From: Taudactylus pleione
Taxonomy: Eukaryota; Chordata; Amphibia; Anura; Myobatrachidae
NCBI GenBank assembly: GCA_031769625.1
Contig: JAUIMM010000178.1
Span: 27,027,501-27,091,500, forward strand
Direction of reading: 5' to 3'
Length of the DNA: 64,000 bases
Each line of letters opens with the position of its first letter. Positions within the stretch are counted from its first letter, which is position 1. Made by a program: the position numbers and the translations under genes. The notes under the pieces were generated by a model, which was given only the letters and a program-made list of their open reading frames with translations, did not search any database and was not told the origin of the DNA. This document shows positions 1-11,334 of this stretch, in pieces.

Positions 1-180
1 ATGTCTTTGTGTCTCTATCAGGGGTCCATTCATCATAACTTCATTTCTAAAACAAGCAGGTGACAAGTAACATTTTCACCTACTTTGAGAGAAATTAATG
101 ATCAGGGCTTTTCATGACAGTATAATGACAATGTAGGAGACATCACTGATATCCCCTGCTTACCTTTCAACCCCAATCCA

Positions 181-1128
181 TCTGTCCCACAGTTACCATA
201 CACTAGTATGGGAACCTAAATTCATTAATCTCCAAAAATATAATAACACACTAATAAGCAGGGCGCTAATACTTAAAATAATGTATATCAATATATTTAA
301 TGCACAGATTAATTTTATAAAGCTGCAAACCCACCTGTGAACCTGTGTAAGTTCACAAATCAAAAACAATAAAGCCAATCACTAGAAAAATTATAGGTTT
401 TGTGGTAATTTTATGTATATAAAAAAATATATAATAATGCTATTGAATACTATTACCAAATATGGCAGAACCAAATAAGAACAAGATACCAGAATAGATT
501 TAAATGTATTTATATTAAATATTCTAATTCATAAAAAACATAAACAGCATACATATTCAAGTGTACTATACACTATAACATGCTAAAAAAATGTGCACAA
601 TTTAATGTAGAGGTGGGTGCGTTCAATAGCCGGTTCTTTTCCTCAATATAATGTTAATGTAGCAAAGTAAGACACTTTAAGATCTCACCACATTAGACTG
701 TAAAGGTAAGGTTGTTTGAGTGTCCGCTCCTCTGTTTAATAAACTCTGGTTCAGGTGTATTTGGAGCCCAGTCAGTGCAAGGTGTGCAAGCAGTTCTCCT
801 GGGCAGTAATTTTGTAAGCCTAAGACAGCCCTTCACCACACTTCCGAAAAAGCACTCTCCTGGTTTGCAGGTTAGGCCAGTCTATGTCTCCATCTTCTCT
901 CCTCTTTAAGCTGAGTGCTGGGATACAGGGACCGGCCGCACAAAGTCCCACCAAGTAGCAGATCTAATAAGAATAGTCCTCTGAAGTCCTCTGAAGTCCT
1001 CTGACCATTTTTGCTCCCTCCAATGGAAGCTTTATGAAAGAGTAAAACTTAATCCTCGATCTGTCCCACAATTCCCATACACTAGTATGGAAACCTAAAT
1101 TCATTAAGCTCCAAAACTATAATATAAT
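181..1128. repeat. Direct repeat pair of about 65 bp (181-245 and 1061-1128)
   Basis: Two copies of the same phrase, beginning CTGTCCCACA and running through CATACACTAGTATGG and CCTAAATTCATTAA, lie about 880 bp apart in the same orientation with a few differences. The sequence between them is AT-rich and shows no recognised coding content, apart from a small triple repeat of CCTCTGAAGT near 980-1003. This could be a diverged duplication or the remnants of an inserted element's ends. I recognise nothing else in 1-1260. Confidence 0.6.
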
Positions 1129-1268
1129 ATTTTTTAGTAGCTTGACTGTGGGAGCATTTGCTATATTCAGATAGTGTTTGCTCCCACACCCTTGCCCTTT
1201 CCCTATAGCTCCTTCCACTGGACACTTTGTGTTCTTATATGGAGCCTAGTTCACACAGATGTACTAGC

Positions 1269-1768
1269 GGTATACAGTCGGCATGCCGATGGTCTAAATG
1301 CTGACCATCGGCATCCCGACTGTCTAATACCAGCAAGTGTCTAATGACAGGCATCGAAATCCCGTCGCCTGTCATTAGACCTACACCGGGAACCCGACAC
1401 TCGGCTTACCGATCGAAGGTAAGCCGGGTGCGGACAGCCACGGGGGGAAGGGTTAGGTTAAGGGCTCACAGGGGGTACTTAGGGTTAACCCTGGGAGGTT
1501 AGGGTTAGGCTAGGGGAAGGGATGGTTAGGGTTAGGCACCCCCGGAGGGAGGTTAGGATTAGGCACCCCCCCGGGAGACTTATGGTTAGACTGCGGGGAA
1601 GCGGGGGTTAGGTTTTGGCACTTAGAGGGGGAGGTTAGGGTTAGGCACCCCTAAGGGAGGGTTAGGGTTGGGGGGGAGGTTAGGTTAGTAAATAGAAAAA
1701 ATACTCACTGTTGGGATCTTCACTGCCGGGCTTCTGCTGTCAGGATTTGAACTGCCAGCCATGATTCC
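1269..1768 (+). mobile_element. Non-autonomous element: three hairpins plus GGTTAGGG-like array, 8-bp TSD
   Basis: The element is flanked by a perfect 8-bp duplication GTACTAGC (1261-1268 and 1769-1776). It starts GGTATACAG. The head folds into three successive hairpins: 1274-1323 (21-bp arms, one mismatch), 1339-1380 (14-bp perfect arms) and 1398-1430 (13-bp arms, loop GATCGAA). Then follow irregular repeats of GGTTAGGGTTAGGCACC with G/C-run spacers (about 1441-1685), and a short unique tail. There is no coding capacity. The 8-bp TSD suggests mobilisation by a hAT-type transposase, but the termini do not look like typical hAT ends. A sibling copy with its own 8-bp TSD is at 28927-29409. Confidence 0.8.
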
Positions 1769-1776
1769 GTACTAGC

Positions 1777-2963
1777 ACTGCTGAGTCAGACTCAACAGTG
1801 CTAAGTTTCAGTGCTCTGAAAGGAGCAGTGAAGGGGATCGCGGAGACAGCTGATTTTCAGATCAGCTGTCTCCATACTGGAGCAATGTTGAATTGCTCAG
1901 TGAAAATGTATCCACCACTGCTACTCACAGTAGTTGGAATAATGATGAATGGACCTCTCGTTGAGAACTGAGGAGTCTATATACTATGTCATTTTTCATA
2001 TACAGCCTCTAAAGTGACATGATTTGATTGGTTGGTACTTTATCTCTCTCCAAGGCTTAGTACATAGACCCTTGAGTTTACTACTTATTCTGGTCAAAGT
2101 TTAAGGATTAACTTCTGAAGGTAAGTTAAAACGCTATCTTTCATGAACATTCTTCAGCTGTATATATTATTATGTTGGCTCCTGATCTCTATATCTTATT
2201 TAGCTCTGCTACAGTACTTCTATGTATAGGACAGTAAGGTGTTCATTGCAGTATGTCAAGTCATCTACTGTACTATTGAATCGGTTTTGCCTTCCAGGAT
2301 GGCCACACTTGTACCGATTTATTTAATGTGATCTCTCTCTTTTAATCCTTGTAGAAATAATTGGTATCACAACTATTAATTGTTTAAAATCATGGCAAAC
2401 ATCTTTCAGTTTATCTTATGGCTCCCTTGCAGAGCAATTATCATAGTTAGGCCTGTTTATGATTCATAGCTTCAGAGCAATAGAGCAATATCCTGGATTT
2501 CTTTGTTCTTTAGCAGTTTAATTGCCTTGGCTAAGATACAGTATGTGCAGTATCGAACAGTGGATGCAATGGTGGTTCTGGCAGACTATTTAATATGATG
2601 GCCATTAAGGGTTGAACTCCTATTCTAGGTTTCCATTTTAAATAATTATATCACTTCTTCCCATGCTGCTTTATTGAACTACATCTGTGTCTGATTTTCT
2701 GTTTTTGCATAAATACAATGAAGCAAGAACTGGAATTTGTTGAAACCAGTAAACACCAAGTCACATGACTACCACACTATTTTCTTCCAAAAATATGATG
2801 CTTGTGAACCTTTATGACTGATGCTAAATATATCTCCAGTGGGAATATCTCTTTTGTTCTCCCCTTTCTTTTTTATAAAGAGCTTTGAGAGATTGTTCAT
2901 GTTTGTCACATATACCACCCACCTTGGACCTGTGTGACATGTGTGTCCGTGACAAAGGATTGA
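1777..2963. other. Intronic stretch, no gene seen
   Basis: AT-rich sequence without an ORF or domain I recognise. The part around 1835-1885 contains an inverted repeat (GAGACAGCTGAT against ATCAGCTGTCTC), so a small MITE may extend past the end of the preceding element. I could not define its borders. Confidence 0.5.
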
Positions 2964-2971
2964 CCACTACA

Positions 2972-3250
2972 CATAACCATAACTAGACCTTTTGGTGCCC
3001 TGTGCCAGAAAGAGCATTGGTGCCCCCCTATTTTTTAAATAGGGAGCTAACACACCCGAAAAAGGGCCATGGCCTCATGGAGAAGGACCAGGGAAGAGAT
3101 AGGGGAGGCCAGGAGATGCTGGGGATAAAATAAGAGGAAGCTACAATTGAGAATGATAATGAACAGAAAATTGACATGCCTGAACAGCACCCCCTGCCCT
3201 GCGGTGCCCTGCGCCACGGCACAGGTCACACTACCCTAATTACGGCCCTG
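2972..3250. mobile_element. hAT-type MITE, 279 bp
   Basis: The left end reads CATAACCATAACTAG and the right end is the inverted CTAATTACGGCCCTG. The flanking 8-bp sequences CCACTACA and CCAGTACA differ at one base, consistent with an aged hAT target-site duplication. The short open frames inside are incidental. Confidence 0.7.
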
Positions 3251-3258
3251 CCAGTACA

Positions 3259-3572
3259 AGACCACCATATCTGTCTAAAAACACCTTTTTATTCTCTATT
3301 AATCAAAAAACTGTCCTCACCAAGATTTGGTCACAAACATCACACTTTGTAGGAAGTCTTATGCTTCTTCCCTTATGGGGCTCATACCTCTGCAATGGAT
3401 TGCCCCAATACCCTGTTCTGCCAAAACTGGGGTCAGGGAATCTGGTAAATCAAACTTGCTGGAAATCCTTGATATTGCGATTCCAACCAAAAAATTATCT
3501 GGAATGACGAGTCAGGATTTTCAACATGTTATTTTTTTCCCTATCCGCCAACGGATTGCTGAACATCAATGT
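3259..3572. other. Intronic stretch, no gene seen
   Basis: Sequence between two MITEs. A 114-codon open frame begins in it but runs into the repeat array of the next element and has no recognisable domain. Confidence 0.45.
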
Positions 3573-3580
3573 CCATGGAT

Positions 3581-3890
3581 CAGCATTTCTAACCCTAACC
3601 TCCCTCCCCAGAGCCTAAACCTAACCTCTCCCCTAGTGCCTGAGCCTAACCTCCTCCTCCCCGCACCCTAAACCTAACCCTCCCCCCTAGTGCCTAAACC
3701 CTAACCCTCCCCCTAATGCCTAACTGTAACCCTGCACCCTAACCCAAACCCTCCCCCTAATGCCCAAAACTTACCTTTGGGATGCCGGCAGTCTGGATTC
3801 TGGTGCCGGGATCTGGACCCTATTGGGATTTCGGCACTGGTATTTTGCCCATCGGCACCCCGCACGCCGGGATGCTGACTACATCCTGGG
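3581..3890 (-). mobile_element. Element with CCCTAACC-type array, reverse orientation, 8-bp TSD
   Basis: The C-rich strand of the same kind of telomere-like array (CCCTAACC, CCTAAACCTAACC) lies on the plus strand, followed by a part rich in GCCGGGAT-like motifs. The flanks CCATGGAT (3573-3580) and CCATAGAT (3891-3898) form a probable 8-bp duplication with one mismatch. Shorter than the copies at 1269 and 28927, and its ends differ from theirs, so it may be a sister family. Confidence 0.6.
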
Positions 3891-4049
3891 CCATAGATGT
3901 ATGACACACATTTCTTGCATCCTACTATAATCACAATTTAAATCAATCAGAGATATCATTATCCAAAAAATACTCTGTTGTGTAGCAACAATACTAGGAA
4001 AGTTGTCTAACTGTGACTCTGTTAAGAACATAAAAACAGAAACCTATTA

Positions 4050-4489
4050 CAGGTTGAGTCTCCCATATCCAAAATGCTTGGGACCAGGGGCATTTTGGAT
4101 AATGGAATATTCCGTATTTTGGAATATTTGCTTAAAATAATGAAATATCTTGGGAATGGGACCCAAATCTAAACACAGAATGCATTTATGTTTTATATAC
4201 ACCTTATACACATAACCTGAAGGTCATTTTATACTATATTTGTAATAATTTTATGCATCAAAAAAAGTTTGTGTACATACATGAAATTAATTATGTTTCA
4301 TATACACCTTATACACACAGCCTGAAGGTTATTTTATACTATATTTTTAATAACTTGTGCTTTAAACAAAGTTTGTGTACATTGAACCATCAGAAAGCAA
4401 AGGTTTCACTTTCTCAGTCATGCTAAAAATATTCCGTATTTCGAATTATTCCGTATTTCGGAATATTTGTATATGGGAGACTCAACCTG
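4050..4489 (+). mobile_element. Palindromic MITE with TA duplication, CAGGTTGAGTCTCCC family, copy 1
   Basis: The inverted ends are CAGGTTGAGTCTCCCATAT and its complement, with TA on both sides, as for Tc1/mariner-type insertion. The interior contains TGGGACC-type sequence and two copies of a TTTATACTATATTT module. From memory it resembles an interspersed palindromic repeat also found in mammals (ends reading AGGTTGAGTATCCC). Copy 2 is at 34726-35166 in the opposite orientation. Confidence 0.75.
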
Positions 4490-4745
4490 TAAATGAGGTT
4501 TAATAAAAGAAAATACTCAAAATGCTTATAAACACATAAAATAACAATATGACTTACAATAATATTATGCCATACAGTTTCTTTGAAATAAAAATGAGAA
4601 CTGCAGAAATAAAGAAACTCATGAATTTCTTGATTATACATCTCAGCCACATCTCTATATGTGATTGAGTTTGTGTTACTGGGTGGCAATTAGGCATATT
4701 TGATCTGTCTGCATGGCATTTTGGTGTTATGCGATTTATAGGCTA

Positions 4746-5243
4746 GGAGGCCTATTCATCATTGAAGGCCATATGGCCTCCGATGATGAAGTATTGAACT
4801 TGTTGCGAGGGATACTTAAGTTTTGAACTCGCAGCGGGGGAAACGTGACACCAGAGCAATTCATCATTGCTCCGGTGAGGGGACAGCTGCTCTGAAAAGC
4901 AGTTGGCCCCGTGGTTAGTTTCACAGCTACTGCTTCTGTAGCTGCGTTACTTACCTGCTCCCCATCATCCCAGCTATGCATGCGTGACTTTGGGTCATGC
5001 ATGCGCAAAGCCATCGGGGAGGTAGCGAGGAGGCGGCGGAGGGATCTGCTCTTCTCCCTCTTCACATCCCTAGAACTCCTTTCCATAGGAAGGAGCTAGG
5101 ATCCGAGAACAAGCACCATCTGAGATTTTCAGAGTTTGCTGAATATCAGGGCCCCTGATGATGAATAGCCCGGTAACCTATATATGCGGAAACTAGAATA
5201 CCCGCATGGTTGCCATGCCATATATAGTATGATAAATAGGCCC
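4746..5243. mobile_element. Harbinger-like MITE, about 498 bp
   Basis: The left end GGAGGCCTATTCATCAT pairs with the right end ATGATAAATAGGCCC, and CTA is found on both sides, which fits a 3-bp target duplication. The interior is GC-richer than the surrounding intron. Short overlapping frames on both strands inside it look like chance. Confidence 0.6.
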
Positions 5244-5530
5244 CTAGGACTGATGCGAATGCATGATAATGATAGCGACACCTATTTTCTCCAGCGGAAG
5301 ATGCCATATAAATGCCATTGACCATGAATACAGGTGGAAATCTACATTTATTTATGAATACTTGAAGTGGCCACAAATGTACAACTCTGAATTAAGCCAT
5401 AATATATTTAAAAATAGCCAGAAAATGTTATATCAGCCATACATTTTCTTTCAAATACCATATAAGTCAAATGTACAGACAATCAACATTATATACATTT
5501 ATCTACATGAAACATTACTGTAAAATCTAA

Positions 5531-5869
5531 GGGGCAAATCCAATTAATTGCGGGACTTACCGCGCAGCTGCTGCTCCTGTGTTTAGCGCCCGGAGCTTTT
5601 TCAAATAGCACTTTTTTTATCACATGTTAAACCCTGTGGCTAACACGTGGTAACCATTAGGTTGCGGGTTAAGTGACTGGAGCTATTGGTTAACTGCTCA
5701 AGGTAAGCCTCGAGAGCCCTTTCTAACACAGATTTCTGTTCACACCTCAGGAGGGTGCAAACAGAAATCCTTTCTAAGTGCAGCTGTGGACTGTAATTGA
5801 ATAGCCCCTAGCACGTAATCCGGGAGCTACAAGCCTGTCATAAATGCCACGGATAATTGAATTTGGCCC
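5531..5869. mobile_element. Harbinger-like MITE, 339 bp, TAA duplication
   Basis: Terminal inverted repeats GGGGCAAATCCAATTA and TAATTGAATTTGGCCC are flanked by TAA on each side. There is no coding capacity. Confidence 0.65.
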
Positions 5870-5872
5870 TAA

Positions 5873-8185
5873 ATCTCTTTGATTTTTGGTTACTATGGTT
5901 TCCCGGGTGACTAGTTTTTGTGTTTGACTCATCAGTTGAGACACAGTGCACTACTCCTACCTTTGTATTGAGACTATTTCATTATAAAGAATAAAATAGA
6001 TTGCTTTGTTTTATACATCTGCCTATTATAAATATTATACGACACTCATCATGTGCTCTGAAGACATAGAAATAAACTCTTATATGCTAGAGCTGGTACT
6101 GCTGCTGGTGCTGAAGTTGGAATCACCATGTCTCCTCAGCATAACATCCCCTGCAGCATGACAGTACACAGGCACAGCAGATAGCTAGAAGAGAAGAATT
6201 GGTCATTGGAGGTGTCAGCATATCTCAATTAACCCCTGAGGTACCTGCATACAAAGACAGCAGAAGTACTCCACTTATGACGGAGTGAATATCTATACAG
6301 TATTTTCATATTGTATTTCATCGTCTTGCAATAGCCCTCTTTATGATAGTAGCATTTAATTTAAAATTATTTAAGAGAACATTACATTTTATACCTAAAC
6401 ATGGAAATCCTACATATTATACACCTACAGTAGGAAAGGGTGGAATTAAGTTTTTTGCAAATGTGTATCTTCGCTAAAATAATCAAAAGATTTATGGAGT
6501 CTTTTATCAAACCCCAAATATGAAAATAAGCAAGTAATATAAAGCAGGTGACGTTTCTGCTTTTTAAATGGAGTCGTCACTAGGAATTGACTTATGACAT
6601 TGAACAGTAATTAATTTTTTTAGACATCAGAAATGTATTATTTGCCAAACTATATATAATTACTTGCAGTTCTTTTGTTATTTCTAAAAAAAAGAAAAAA
6701 CCTTCTAATGAACTCAACACTAAATAAAATTGCTTATGTAGAAAGTTTAGCACATCCTTGGATTTAAAAAATCTAATTCATCATGTTTGAATTCAAAAGG
6801 ATCAACTAGATCAAACACACTTAACAGTAAACCAACATCTAAATATCTTACCCATCTGTTAGCATGTATATATAAGAATTTTATACATGCAGGGTATAAT
6901 AATTACATTCTTCAGATCAGGTATTCACACTATACATTATATTCTGTCCCAGAAATGTTAGGTTCATTATATACAATAATTGTTATTACATAAATGCTAG
7001 TAAAAATACTGAAGTACAGTTCTTTTTTTATTTATATCATGTTTAGTTAAAGGAGAATAAAAATTATGAGTTGACTAAAAATAATATTCATTAATGCCCA
7101 AATCATAGGGTTTTTCTATTCCTCCTGGTCTGCGCATAACCACAAATGCCAGAAGCTATTCAATTAGTGCATGTAAGCTGAATTTAAATAAGAAATTATA
7201 CTTTTAATTTATTGAAACCAAAGCAAAGAAAAATATATTGCAATTAAATTGAAAATGTGAGATCATTCTTTCACATGTTTAAATAATGTTTATTGCTAAT
7301 ATTTAAAACAAACATTGTAACACATCACAAGTCACTGATATTGATTGGTTCTGCTACAGTATGCTACATTGGAGGTGCAGGTGAATGAAATCATCTTGCC
7401 GTATAGCTGGAAGCTAATGCAGTGTTTTCAGGGAGGAGTGAGCAATAAATGTCTGTCACTCTTATGGTTGGTGTAGTTAGTGACCTGCTGAGTGGTAAAG
7501 ACAGAGAGCAGTAAATTGTTGTTGTCTTACAGTATCTCACTGATGGAGAACCAGGGAAGGATAGCAACAAGGGAAAACTGATATAGAGGAGCAACATCCA
7601 GCAGCTTCACATATAAGAAGCTACTGGTTGCTTCTTCTTCATGACAGTGGCCAACGCTCTATGTAGGGATACTCTAGAAGCATTAATAATACTGGAAATG
7701 TAACATTATATCACTCATTTAAAGTTGTATGTGCCCCCCTAACTATAGGCACCCAAGTCCAAGGTTTGCTTAAAGGATGAACCCACCATTGTTAAGGGTT
7801 GGTTCAGTTTATCAGTACATACTGTAGCAGTCAGTATATCTTGAAATGCATCTACTGTGCTGTGTAAATTGACATGCAAGAAGTTTGGCACTGAATGAAT
7901 TATGGCTGTAACTGGCATTTCATTAACAGCCAACAGTAAATATGGTAGGGAAATAGTACAATTTTTATTTGGGGTTGCCCCGAAGAATATTTGTTGCTGT
8001 TTCTATTAACACTAAAGCAACTCTGCCTAAGATACATCTATCTGTATCTATATCTACAGTACTCTGCCGACACTGTTACATTTGAAAATAATTCTAATGT
8101 TGCATTTTTTCTGTGATACTATATTACTTCTGGTACCAATATATTGTCTATGGATATATATCTGATATAAAATCTGAAGAATAGA
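5873..8185. other. Intronic stretch, no gene seen
   Basis: About 2.3 kb of AT-rich sequence with short open frames only. None carries a recognisable domain, and I saw no TSD-bounded element. It may include diverged transposon pieces that cannot be recognised by eye. Confidence 0.5.
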
Positions 8186-8570
8186 GTGCACACAAGGTAT
8201 GCAACTTACAGGAGTTATATGGAACATTATTGCTTTTACGTACAGTACAGTACAGATAACCTGATTTTCTTATTCTATAACACATCTCTTGGCAAATTTA
8301 TCAGCTCATTTGGATTTCAGTATCATCTGTATGCAGATGATACTAAAATCTACATATTCTCCCCAGATTTGTGACCATTTGTATTGGTGCACATTACTGA
8401 TTATCTTTCTGCCATATCCTTTAGGGTATCATCTCAAAAACTCAAACTTAATCTTTCCAAAACAGAATTAATAATATTAACATCATCCAATAGCAGTTAC
8501 TAACCTGATATCTCTATCGCTACCTTGATGTTATCCTTGACTGTGAACTGTCATTTGTTTTCCACATTGA

Positions 8571-8912
8571 GGGCCTGATTCAGACCCGCTCGCGAGCGCT
8601 ATACGCTTGCAAGTGGGTCGATGGTGGCCCTGTACGCATGCGCACGATGGAGTCGGCTCCATCGTGCACATGCGCGAGACCCGGATAGCGACGGGCAAAC
8701 TGGACTCTAGGGCTTGCCACAAGGGTCTCGTCGCAAGCCCGATGGTCACGATAGTCTTGACCTTCGCGACCATCTTCCGGGCCACTCGTTATAGCTGTGT
8801 GTGGTCACCCACAGCTATGCGAGCGGCCAGGAGGCCACTCTGAAAAAAACAGAAGGCCGGCCATGATTCAGAGTGAGCGCTCTGTCAGAGCGTCCGGCTC
8901 TGAATCAGGCCC
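8571..8912. mobile_element. GGGCCTGATTCAGA MITE, copy 1, inside the LINE
   Basis: Ends GGGCCTGATTCAGA and TCTGAATCAGGCCC are inverted. The flanks are TGA and TCA, an imperfect 3-bp duplication. The GC-rich interior holds further inverted segments around CTCGCGAGCG and ATCGTG. This family recurs at 10341, 28358, 34315 and, in a longer form, 9352. The 3-bp TSDs of the better copies (TGT, TAA) suggest a PIF/Harbinger-type transposase. Confidence 0.75.
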
Positions 8913-9519
8913 TCAGTCTCTTTCCAAATCATGTTGCATACATCTAAAAACATATCCAGCATACAACCATATCTTTCACAAGATACTTACAAGATACTCT
9001 GTAAAAACATCCATGCACTTATTATCTCCAGAATTGGTTGCAATAGATTTCTTTCTGGTCTTCCCCAAGAAGAGACTTTCACCACTACAATACATTTTAA
9101 ATGCACCTGCGAGGCTGATCTTCGTCACTAAATGTTCATCGTCCGCTCTGTCAATCCCTTCATTGGGTTTCTGTATTCTACCGAATTCAATATAATATAC
9201 ATTTACTTACACATAAGCCTATTAAGCAAACTACACTAACATACATCTCTTCGCTTATTTCAAAATATCTCCCAACTTGGGGGTAAATTTACTAAAGTTC
9301 AATTTGGTATTAGAGTTTATGAATCTATAAAATTGACTGAAATCGAATTTAGGGCCCGATTCAGACCCGCTCGCTAGGCTGCGTTCGCACACAGCCTGCC
9401 GATGTTTGTGATCTGTGCATGAATATGTATCACAGTGCGCGTTAGCGAATTAGTCCAAGCGATCGGGAAGCGTTCACTCGCTGCACATAGCCAGCTCGCT
9501 AGCTTGACTGACAGGACAA

Positions 9520-11334
9520 TAGTGATGGGAAATGTAGTTCATTTTGGTGATCAGTTCATTATGATCTAGTTCATTGAAAAGAATAGTTCAAATGATTAGT
9601 TCATTAGTGCATTAGTTCATCACTGGCTCTGACTCACTGCTGAGAGAAGTGATTTGGAAACCTAGAACTAGTCTATTACACAAACAGTAAGGATTTCAAC
9701 TACAAGCTCATTAGGTGAGTTATAGTCTTGTTCAAATGGTCAGCTATGTTTAATATGTCAGATCTTTTAATATTTTAAAAAAGCAATATATAACAAACTA
9801 CTAGTAGTAGTGACATGTTTAGCTCTGCAATGTTAATTCAATTGTTGTTATAATTTTTATTTCCATAATATACAAGTGAGAGAGACCCAAATTCAGAGTA
9901 TTGTAACGTGTCACTTTTTTTTTCATTTAAAATACAGTAATTACAAGGAAAAAGACTTTGCCTCATTTTTTAATTGCACCCATTAATGTCACTTAATGCA
10001 CACCAGAGCTACTGTAGATTAACAATAGGGCGGGTGAGATTACAGCCTCCACATAAAAATAGGGGGATGGTCTCAATATGGGCAACTTCTCTACTTGTCC
10101 TCTTTAGAGTGTTTTATACATCACACCTATAAAATTTAGATCAGTACAGTAAAGATAGGAGGAAGATGTATCAAACCTTAGAGAGAGAGATAAAGTAAAG
10201 AAGTTATGCAAAGCATAGTCTATAAAATGACAGAAGCTGACAGGTTCCATTTAATCTCTCTTGAATGTTTGATACATCTCCCCCTATGTCTTGTATAGTA
10301 AACAGAAGTACAGTATATAGCATGCAGCACTCCGCACTGTGGGCCTGATTCAGACCCACTCGCGAGTGCACAGCACTCACAAGCGGGTCGATGGTCCCCC
10401 ACTGCGCATGCATGTGCGAGACCTGGCCAGCAGCGGGAACTCTGTCGCTAAGGGTCTTGCACCAAAGCGGGGCAGCTGTCGATGGTGATTGACAGCTTGC
10501 CCCGTTCTGGAGGTGGGCACGGGGGGGTGGCTGGGCAAATGAAGGTGTTCCAGCAGGAACGCCTGCCATTTGCGGGCGGCCCTACTGACATCACTCATCA
10601 GTAGGTGGACTTCCTGCTCTATTAAAGCAGGAAGTCCACTGGGGCTTGTGGCCACGAGACCCTACCACAAGGGTCCCATCGTGACCATAATCTGGCCACT
10701 CACATAAGCTGTGGGTAGCTTATGTGAGCGGCCAGGAGGCCATCTTTAAAAAAAAAGGGACGCCCTGATTTAGAGCGAGCGCTCTCAATGAGCATCTGGC
10801 TCTGAATCAGGCCCTGTGTCTTAAGATGATTAGGAGTGTATCTTGTGAATTATTATACTAGGAGAATGAATCCTGACAATATACATCAGATCCACACAAT
10901 GCATATGTCTGATCACAGCAGTGCAACCTGTGGTCGTTTAGCAGTATTGACTCATAACTGTATGTGAGAGAGCTAATGGGGAATGTATCATGTGCCTTTG
11001 GAACTACTCAATGAGTCATTATGACAATATATTTCAATCAGCTCCATATGAGTCACTGACCTATTCGAACTAGTGAACTAGAATGCCTGAATCTAGTTCA
11101 ATGAGCTGCACAGTCACACACAGTCTGAGCATAGCAGTGCCACCTGTGGTCGTTTAGCAGTACTGACTCATGCCTAATGGAGCTGCTGTGCTCTCTCTGT
11201 CACTGTGTCTAACTCCTCCCACTTGTTTTAGATCCTGATGAACTGATCTTTGCCAGAGCTGTGAACTGAGTGAACTAGTTCATTTTGAAGATCAGTTCAT
11301 TTTGAACTGATCATTCGTGAACTACCCATCACTA
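9520..11334. mobile_element. hAT-type element, level 3 of the nest, perfect 8-bp TSD
   Basis: The flanking duplication CAGGACAA is perfect (9512-9519 and 11335-11342). The ends read TAGTGATGGGAAATGTAGTTC and, inverted, GAACTACCCATCACTA. The subterminal regions are rich in TAGTTCATT/AATGAACTA-type motifs, as expected for transposase-binding repeats. It carries a further insertion at 10341-10814 and no recognisable transposase. Confidence 0.8.
10341..10814. mobile_element. GGGCCTGATTCAGA MITE, level 4 of the nest
   Basis: Ends GGGCCTGATTCAGAC and TCTGAATCAGGCCC are flanked by a perfect TGT duplication (10338-10340 and 10815-10817). It is inserted in the hAT-type element at 9520. Open frames of 92-121 codons on the minus strand reflect its GC-rich palindromic interior and are not genes. 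Confidence 0.8.

Noticed and set aside
10204..10655. 121- and 92-codon minus-strand frames
   Set aside because: They lie across the GC-rich palindromic MITE at 10341-10814, and similar frames appear in other copies of the family.
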